This document shows positions 56,772 to 64,000 of a stretch of DNA of 64,000 nt, piece after piece. The notes under the pieces are model-generated. The model was given only the letters and a program-made list of their open reading frames with translations, did no database searches and was not told the origin of the DNA. Source of the DNA: Haematococcus lacustris (lineage: Eukaryota; Chlorophyta; Chlorophyceae; Chlamydomonadales; Haematococcaceae); assembly GCA_030144725.1 (NCBI GenBank), contig JASKMD010000031.1:10711097-10775096 (forward strand), given 5' to 3'. The stretch's first letter is position 1, and each line of letters opens with the position of its first letter. Both the position numbers and the translations under genes were made by a program.

Positions 56772-58773
56772 CTAGATAGGGCACTGAACCTCCCCCATGA
56801 AGTCATGGTGCTCCTGTGGCTGCTTGCAGTGCCGGCATATCTCTGCATCTTCCTCTGAACACTCAAACTTGCGTGCCCTTGTAGTCACCCATGATGCAGC
56901 TTTGGCCAAGGCAAAGACCCCAGTAGCTGATTTGGTGCGGCTAGCCACCCGAGCTGTTGCCCCGGTTTGGCCAGCCACCCCAGATGCTGACCTGGTGCGG
57001 CCAGCCACCCCGGCTGCTGCCCTGGCCATGCCAACCACCCCAACAACTAACTTCTTGCAGCCAGCCACCCCGGCTGCTAACTTGCTACCTACCCACCCCT
57101 CGCTGCTGGCACTGCCATCATCGTTGCTGCCGTCGTCGCCGCTGCTGTTGCCGGCGCTGCTTGTGTTAGCGCTGCTGTTGTTGGCGCTGCTGCTAGTGTT
57201 GCACACCAACCGTGCCTGCTTGCGTGTGGGAGTGGGCATGGCTTGTCCTATTGGGGTTGGCTTAGGCTCGTTCTTGGAGCCCAATGGCCTGCCACGTTTG
57301 CGAATGGGTGGGCCATCTGCCGTTGCTGCAGCTGGCTTGACTGAAGGCTTGGCTACTGGCATGGCTCTTGTAATGGCAGACCACTGCTGAGCTGCCACCA
57401 TCAGATTAACGGCTGTCATGGACTGAACATCAATCCCTGCCACCTGCTCTGTAAGCAAGGGGCAGTCCTCCATGGGAACGACCATGCCAAGTAGCGGCTT
57501 AAGAGCAGGCCGTGCCAGCAACGCTGCCTCCAGGTCGTTGGCTTCCACCGCTGCGTCATCTTCCACCGCATCTGCATTCTGCTCATCTTCAAACACTTGG
57601 AGCAGCTGCGGAACCTTGAGCACGGGATCAAGGATGGGCACCTCAAACAAGCGGCCCATCTCAGTCATGGCAGCACGCTGGTAGCTGTCATCAAAAGCAC
57701 GGAGAGTGCCAGCATTCTTGTAGCCGTTGAGGACGAGGTCACTCATGCCGTTATTGTGCTGGTGGGCTGCACCAGCCCAAACCAGGCTGAGAGGCTTCAG
57801 ATACTTGCCGCTGAGGTCAAGCTTGGTGTCCTCAGCTGCTGTGCCTGCGTCAAGCTGTGAAGCGATCTGTTGCACGCTGTCCTGGATGAAGCACCTGGGT
57901 ACATCAGGCATGAGGCAATGGTGTGGGCAGGCAGTGGCTAGCTGCCGCATACTGTTGTGTGTGCAGGCAATGGCTAGCTGTTTAGGGGCAGCAGAGGGAG
58001 GCAAGGGCATGGTGATGACACTAATAAGTGAGCTAAAGCAAGCATCTAGCATACCTGGGCCACAGGAGTGGTGCCAGCCGGCACGAAGAGGAAGTGCACA
58101 AAGGGTTGAACCACTCCAACACGGTTCTTTTCCGGTGCACGGCGTACACATCCAGTTGGTAAATCATGAAGGGCCATTGAGCCACTGGCAGCTCGTCGAG
58201 GTTGTGGCCAAGCTCTGTGCAGCTCCTCTTGTAGTCAAGCAGAATGACACGCTCGAAGTGCTTCTTGTGGCTGTCCTCAGTCGCCCAGTGAGATGGCGTG
58301 GCTGTGACGTCATGACCTGCTGCATCAGCTGCCACTCGAGCAGGCAGAGGCTGCCATGACTTGGCAATCTTGGGCTTGCCACCAGGGGTGTTGAGATCTG
58401 TCTTGCCCTCGTAGATCAGCTGCAGCGGCAACACGTGCCCAGAGGCCTTGACCGTCAGGCACACAGTGAGGCCCTAGGCCGCTGCCGTAGATACATGGAC
58501 ACAAAGCAACCGAACGGCTGCTTTCGCCAAGATGGGAAACTGCTAGTTGACAATGGCAGAAGGATGTGGGGGTTGGTAGTGGCAGGGGGCTAGGGTAGAA
58601 GGGATTGGCAATGCATCTCACCTCATCTGCCATCCTCTTATGCAGATTCACATTGAACTGCTTCGTCTTGCTTTCCCCCAAGTCGAGAGTGTATACATTC
58701 TGAAAGATGGCACCACCACTTGGTTTCAGCAACACCAAGTTCACCAACGGCTGTCCCATAGCAGCATGCTTGT
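56772..58773 (-). pseudogene. DDE_1 (pogo/Tigger-like) transposase gene, truncated and frame-disrupted
   Basis: Minus-strand exons: 58773-58624 (cut at its 5' side by the LTR element), 58473-58055 and 57894-56772. The middle exon has the DDE_1 core, VCLTVKASGHVLPLQLIY, EGKT, SHWAT and MIYQLDVYAVHRKR with the Asp of the second catalytic position, then LFVPAGTTPVAQ, the usual FVPAG-x-T block before the last acidic residue. That block lies in another frame from the preceding DVYAVH segment, so a 1-bp indel near 58108 is likely. The last exon has a Gly/Arg-rich stretch with an AT-hook-like KRGRPLGSK, repeated AAGVAGRTRSASGVAG units and a C-terminal Cys/His cluster (CRHCKQPQEHH...C). The DNA-binding N-terminus is missing. 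Inactive relic. Confidence 0.75.
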
Positions 58774-59180
58774 TGTAACAGTCCAGACACTCAGCTAGGA
58801 TGAATGGTAGGTTTGTGTTTCTTTTCTGCATGCAAGATTCTGTGAGATTTGAATTGCCTTTTACTTATGACGAGATCTTGCGATGCTAGAGGTTCCTAGA
58901 CTTCTTGAGTGCTAGATGCTGGAGGGGCTTGGCCTTCTGATGGACTTGCTTTTGTTCTGCTTGCAATGACTACTCTTCTCTGGATGGATTAGTTCTTTAC
59001 GACGTCTTCACGATGTAAGTACACTGCACTACCCACTGCGCGACTCGGAGGCTGTCGATAAGTATGTAGACAGCCGCAGCGGCAGCAATAGCCGCACAAG
59101 TCAGCATGCTCGACGGCTGCAAGCCGGCACTTATGCCTCAGCCGACCATGCATCCTGATCGCACAAACACTACTGTTACA
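58774..59180 (+). repeat. Left LTR (407 bp)
   Basis: TG...CA ends with 8-bp inverted termini (TGTAACAG / CTGTTACA). Near-identical to 61410-61816. Confidence 0.9.
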
Positions 59181-60680
59181 TCTGGTTTCCGCAATTGTTC
59201 GTTCATCGCGACCTTTGCGCAGTGACACCGGACCCAACTCAATCGGAGGTGCCATTGGAGCCGGAAATGATGGCATCAGCTCCAGCGCTTGTCACTGTGC
59301 TTGTTGCTGCAGAGACTCCTGCTTCTAGAAGTCGCTGTACAGCCTGTACCTGCTATGCTTGCTGTGCTTGCACTGCTGTTTCGCAGACTTCCTTTGCCCG
59401 TTTACACGGAGATCCCGCTTAAGCGGAGCCTGCTGTTGTGCAGAGCCTGCGTTTGCAGAGGCTTGTATTGCTGACTTGCTTTGCCCGTTCACACGGAGAC
59501 TCCCGCTTGCGCGGAGCCTGCTGTTGCAGAGATTGCTTTGTCCCGCTCACGCGGAGGGATGCTTAGCTTGCCTTGCACAATGTCATGTGCGCTGCTTGCC
59601 ACCTACATCCCCGCCACCACCCCAGCCAATGAGAGCCTAGCACCAAACCTGGCCACAGAAGCAGCCAACCGTACAAAGCCTGCCCTCAGCAGAGTACATC
59701 ATAGTGAGACTGCAGCCAACTCACATCCAGCGCCTTGCTGAGACCCTGAAGCACACTAGGCTGCACTACCTTACACCAACCTGATCCTTTCAGCGTCCAA
59801 ACACAACCTGCCCTATACAGAGCCTCATCTCCATCAACACAAACAGCTTGTTCAAACAAAGAATACATAGCTGCACTCCTGCCCTATACAGAGCACACCC
59901 AGCTGTGACCACCAACAACATTACCCTGCCCAAGCAGAGAACAGTACCCTGCAGTGCACCAGCCTGCAGAGAGCCATAACACACTGTAAGTCTGAGTTCA
60001 ACCTACCAGGCATCGTCTCAAGCTGACAGAAACGACAAGCAGGGCAAAGTGGCATGGGGGCCAGCCCAGTAGTCATATCTTAACGTCTGAGGCATGCACT
60101 CTCATCTGACCCAGCGATCAGTGCACCATACGCCACCCTTCGACGCTTTTCCCAATCCACAGTTCTACTGTCGACATGGTTCTACTGTCGACTTGGTCGA
60201 CCAGTTGCAGCCCAGTTCCCAGCACAAGCGGAGCCCGACAGCGGAAAGCTCGGATGCCCTTCTACGCTACTATGAGGAGGACACCTTGCACAGGTACAGT
60301 TGTTGCACCGTCGCATCCCGCTTCGAGCGAGACCTCACAGCACAGTCGCAGTCCCATTACACACCCTGTTGGCATCAGCCACAGAGACGCACACAACATC
60401 TCTAGCTTCATGTATCCTGCTGGCTTCAGCCACAGAGACCATCAGCTACAGCCTACACTCCTGCATTCCTTGCAGAGACTAGGGCAACATCATACACAAC
60501 ATGGCAGCAAAGCTATCCAGCCTAGCAGCCTGACCACACAGACAAGCCGCATAGCTTCACAGCATGCGCACTCACTTGCAGCCCCAGGTAGCACCTGAGA
60601 AAGCATATACACAACATGGCAGCAGAGCTACGCAGCCCAGCAGCCTGCCAGAACACTCAAGACGCATAGCGCACGGCATG
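59181..60680. other. Non-coding interior of the LTR element
   Basis: About 1.5 kb with no gag-pol similarity that I can see. 59395-59560 contains three diverged copies of a block with GCGGAGCCTGCTGTTG, and 60370-60460 has two copies of a CCTGCTGGCTTCAGCCACAGAGAC-like block (shown shortened: CTTCAGCCACAGAGA). Confidence 0.5.
59183..59197 (+). other. Putative primer binding site
   Basis: TGGTTTCCGCAATTG starts 2 bp inside the left LTR; TGG is the expected complement of a tRNA 3' CCA. The tRNA species was not identified. Confidence 0.5.
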
Positions 60681-60688
60681 CGCACATC

Positions 60689-60952
60689 ATGGCAGCCCAG
60701 GTAGCACCTGAGGTAGCACACAACAACGGTCAACTCGACCACATCCCAGGCAAACTCAACGTGGGGGCGGACGCGCTATCCCATAGGCCTGACTATCACG
60801 TGTATGCTCACATCATGCAGCTGCACACACTCAAATCGGGCATCACCGCCCAGGGCACAGATCACTCGCACTCTGTCACCCAACAAATCATACTTGCTGG
60901 CAAATCATGCCGGTTCACAATCGCGGGCAATCTGTTGTTCCACACTGTCTGA
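60689..60952 (+). pseudogene. Gypsy pol fragment (RNase H C-terminus)
   Basis: The frame contains LDHIPGKLNVGADALSHRP (60734-60790), the well-known end of gypsy RNase H (H-x-PGK-x-N-x-x-AD-x-LS), followed by a spacer that stops at 60952 before any intact integrase zinc finger. Residual integrase-like peptides continue in other frames to about 61130. Confidence 0.7.
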
Positions 60953-61396
60953 GGGCTCCGCAGGTTTTATATCCCTGTTGGCACAATGGCTCCAACCTGA
61001 CATGTGAGGCACATGATACACCCATCGTCTTGGTTAGGGACAAGGCATATGTCTGCGTATGTCCCACCAATCTGTTCAAGCACTACGCAGCCGGCATGGC
61101 CTGATTACCCATTGCAACCTGCGCTGAACACAACTACCACATCTTCTGTTTCTCAGTTTCTGTCACGATGGTTTCTTCAGTCAGCTTGGAAGGAGGAGGA
61201 GAACGAGACAACGGTCAGCTCAAGACTCTGATTTCATAGTTTCAGCATGGTTTGCATGGAGCTCGTTGCATTTGCTTGTCTGTTGCATGTAGCCTGTTCC
61301 TGCCTGCTTGACATTGCCTGCATGTCCATGCCTGCTGTTGCATGCTGTTGAACATGATTGACCTCAAAACTGCAAGCTCCGGGACGTAGCTTTTCG

Positions 61397-61409
61397 GAGT
61401 GGGGGAGAG
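61397..61409 (+). other. Polypurine tract
   Basis: GAGTGGGGGAGAG abuts the right LTR, as expected for plus-strand priming. Confidence 0.7.
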
Positions 61410-61816
61410 TGTAACAGTCCAGACACTCAGCTAGGATGAATGGTAGGTTTGTGTTTCTTTTCTGCATGCAAGATTCTGTGAGATTTGAATTGCCTTTTAC
61501 TTATGACGAGATCTTGCGATGCTAGAGGTTCCTAGACTTCTTGAGTGCTAGATGCTGGAGGGGCTTGGCCTTCTGATGGACTTGCTTTTGTTCTGCTTGC
61601 AATGACTACTCTTCTCTGGATGGATTAGTTCTTTACGACGTCTTCACGATGTAAGTACACTGCACTACCCACTGCGCGACTCGGAGGCTGTCGTTAAGTA
61701 TGTAGACAGCCGCAGCGGCAGCAATAGCCGCACAAGTCAGCATGCTCGACGGCTGCAAGCCGGCACTTATGCCTCAGCCGACCATGCATCCTGATCGCAC
61801 AAACACTACTGTTACA
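61410..61816 (+). repeat. Right LTR (407 bp)
   Basis: Same length and ends as the left LTR; preceded by the polypurine tract at 61397-61409. Confidence 0.9.
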
Positions 61817-64000
61817 CATGCATTGGCATCCGATTTTGACATATTCTACGTGCACCCATGCAGCTGCAAAAGTTCATTCGCCCGCTGCATGACGAGAATG
61901 ACAACCTGACAAACTACTTTGACGACAGTGGCCTAGACTTCCCAGACAAGTTTTACACCGAGCCCGGCAAGACCCCTGGCGACTTTGCTATGACCCTGCC
62001 CAGTGAGTGACGGCTTTAGCAACCACCAGCTGCATGAAGTCATGTAGCGCCTCAATTGTGGGGTGTGCGTATTGAGTGAGGCTGTGCAGGGGCTTGTGAA
62101 CAAAAGACTTGTGTGTAGTAATTGGCTTGTGTACACGCAGTCAGGCTGGTTGTCATAGCATCGTGTGTGCTGTACCGCAACTGGGAATGTATGCATGAAG
62201 GGTGAGTCAATGCAACGCACTCAGTCGTGTTGCTGGCACCTGTTGCAGGCCCGGCCACCTGCCAGCTGCCTGCTCCCAGCGCTGCCCTTCTGGCCAACGT
62301 GACCGCAAACCCCGCCCTCACCGTGAGCTCAGGCTTTGCCGTGCCCATTGAGGTCGAGCTGCTGGTCAACAAGTCGGTCAGTGAGCCCTGCACGGCCCTC
62401 ACCCACTTCACTGCCGTATTTGGTGGAGCAGGCATGCACAGCCCCATGGAGCTTTTGGTGGAGCTGGCATGCACAGCCCCATGGGCCACTACCCTGGCTT
62501 ATAGAGTACACAGCCCCTGCACCTCCACCCACCTGTCCCTGAGTAGCTGCAGCACCTGTCCCTGCAGCACGTCAGCCCCTGCGCCTCGCCCCTTGCCTTG
62601 GCCCCTGCAGCACCATGTTACTGTCTGTCGTGCCATGATCGCGCTGTCTTACTCTTTAACCTTTGCACATGTGTACTGGTGTGCTCTCATGCTCCCCTGC
62701 ATTCTCACGTGCACCCCGCCTCTGTGGCCACCTTTGAATGGTGATGGCTAGGGCTGGGGCTGCGACGACGGCTGCAGCTGGGGCTGGCACCCCTTTGCCC
62801 TTTGCCCTACCCCTCCCCCCTTGCGAGAGTCAGGCAACCGATGTTGGCATGAAACACATGCTCTGATGTAAGCAACAGTTTAAGCATTGCGCGGTCCACA
62901 CTTGCGCTTCTTGCCCTTCATCGCGCTCTGTAGTAGATGGTACTTCGCGACTGTCTCCACTCTCACGGACTCTCAGTCTCGCGACTTACATTGGCAACAG
63001 TTACATTGACAACAGTTACATTAACAATAGTTACATTGTTACATTGACAACAGCCCTGCATAGCATGGTGATGGTTTGCCCTCCATAGCATGGTGATGGC
63101 CAGGGCTGGGGCTGCGACTGGGGCTGGGGCGTCTGGCGTAGGGTCAAGGCACCCACAAAGGGGATCCAGGGCTTTAGCCAGGACATTTAGTCGATCACTC
63201 TTAGCGACACCACTCCCCATTCACCTGACACTTGCCCCTGCTCCTCCACAGGACACCTTCAAGACCCCCACCCCACCCACTGCCTTCCACCTGCCCGTCA
63301 GCTCTACCATCCTGGCCACCGCAGCCAGAGTGCTGCGCAACATCACGCTGGAGAACAATGCTGGCTACGCCTCGCTGCCCTACATCCCAACTGCCCGCAT
63401 CACACAGCGAGGCATGAGCTCCAATAGTGAGTGACGCCATGCACCCTACTACATGGGTGTGTTGACTACTGGGGCACACATGGGGCATCAGGTGTCAGGG
63501 CTAGCAGTGGGCAGCAGCAGCAGCGGTGGTGGTAGCAGCGGAGGTGGCAGGAGGAGGGGTTGCTAAAGCCCATGCACTAAGCATTTCATCCAGGTGTCAG
63601 TGTGGCCCAGCTGTGACAGCACCCCTGCGTCATGCATACAGGCATGGCAGGTATGTGACAAGGCTGGGTTTGCTTAGTGATGCTGGGTGGCTTCCTGGCC
63701 TGCATTCCCGTGATTTCCAGCAAGTGGTCCCAGTCTCTGCCAGTCTCTGCTGTGTACAAGGGGAAGGCCTGTCAACATGAGGATGCCACAACTAGCTGTA
63801 GTGAGACAAGCGACCTTGACCACGACTGATACCTTGACCTTGTGATGCTGCTGCTGCGCTGCAGCTTTCCTGGACAACCCCGACTACCGCCAGTGAGTCC
63901 CTGGCACTGACCGCCTGAGCGCCATAGGTCCTGACCGCCTGATCGCCATAGGTGCCGTGCTCTACTTACAGCCTCATGCGTTAGCTCAGCGGTATTGTAG
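61814..64000 (+). repeat. 2.19-kb segmental duplication of 52364-54550
   Basis: Offset is exactly 9,450 bp throughout, exons and introns alike. I saw one substitution (52472 C versus 61922 A, Ala to Asp) and no indel. The block begins at the right LTR end and is cut by the window end. Confidence 0.95.
61864..63892 (+). CDS. Partial second copy of the nucleosidase gene (exons 7-10)
   Basis: Exons 61864-62002, 62249-62376, 63252-63426 and 63865-63892 correspond to exons 7-10 of the gene at 50.3-55.4 kb with all splice sites intact. Exons 1-6, with the signal peptide and the GMTNA/AGGIDP half of the fold, are absent upstream because the LTR element lies there. The rest of the copy, if present, lies beyond the window. 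As it stands the copy has lost its promoter and start, so it is a 5'-truncated gene unless the LTR supplies transcription. Confidence 0.8.

Larger units (their letters stand above)
58774..61816 (+). mobile_element. Ty3/gypsy-like LTR retrotransposon, internally deleted
   Basis: Two 407-bp direct repeats, 58774-59180 and 61410-61816, both beginning TGTAACAG and ending CTGTTACA, frame a 2,229-bp interior. I found one difference between the LTRs (59058 A versus 61694 T). A primer-binding-site-like TGGTTTCCGC starts 2 bp after the left LTR, and a purine tract (GAGTGGGGGAGAG) ends right at the right LTR, so the element reads on the + strand. The interior keeps only a fragment of pol (RNase H end / start of integrase spacer); gag, protease and most of reverse transcriptase are absent. 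No 5-bp target duplication: left flank ...GCTTGT, right flank CATGC... The left flank is the DDE transposase gene and the right flank is the nucleosidase duplication. Confidence 0.85.

Overview
The window looks like nuclear DNA of a green alga, most likely a chlorophycean (volvocalean/Chlamydomonadales type; genus not determinable from sequence alone). The reasons are GC-rich genes split into many short exons with GT-AG introns, introns packed with near-perfect GC-rich tandem repeats, and a gene set with an RWP-RK factor, a multi-repeat mTERF protein, a plant-type MutS homologue and a selenocysteine elongation factor. Exon chains below were built by hand from splice signals, reading phase and family similarity; where I call a chain complete, the phases close exactly.

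Layout, left to right. 0.4-2.4 kb (+): 3' part of a leucine-carboxyl-methyltransferase-family (PPM/TIGR00027-like) SAM methyltransferase gene. 3.0-4.2 kb (-): Ala/Pro-rich disordered protein with a Lys-rich tail. 4.7-6.4 kb (+): ESF2/ABT1 ribosome-biogenesis protein, complete in four exons. 6.5-12.0 kb (-): eEFSec, complete in 13 exons (612 codons). 13.3-28.9 kb (+): a MutS homologue of the MSH6/MSH7 class, 22 exons and about 1,738 codons, whose introns carry at least seven different tandem arrays, including 147 identical copies of a 10-bp unit. 30.2-32.8 kb (-): complete second methyltransferase gene, paralogous to the one at 0.4 kb. 33.0-34.0 kb (-): two pieces of a DUF819 membrane-protein gene in reversed order. 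34.7-40.1 kb (+): mTERF-family gene. 40.6-44.7 kb: two members of an unrecognised coiled-coil family, one inside a 2.4-kb element with perfect 15-bp terminal inverted repeats and a 7-bp target duplication, next to a hAT-like relic. 45.6-48.0 kb (+): single-RWP-RK transcription factor, complete. 49.2-49.7 kb: a patch of orphan gene fragments, including a chimera made from two loci at 4.0 and 5.2 kb. 50.3-55.4 kb (+): secreted nucleoside-phosphorylase-superfamily protein, complete in 13 exons. 56.8-58.8 kb (-): a broken DDE_1 transposase gene. 58.8-61.8 kb: an internally deleted Ty3/gypsy-like LTR retrotransposon with 407-bp LTRs. 61.8-64.0 kb: a near-identical second copy of the middle of the nucleosidase gene, abutting the right LTR and running off the window.

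The genes do not form an operon-like unit. Two themes are translation/RNA biology (ESF2, eEFSec, mTERF) and genome maintenance (MSH). The right-hand third is dominated by transposition, gene-fragment capture and very recent duplication. I found no tRNA, rRNA or CRISPR array.
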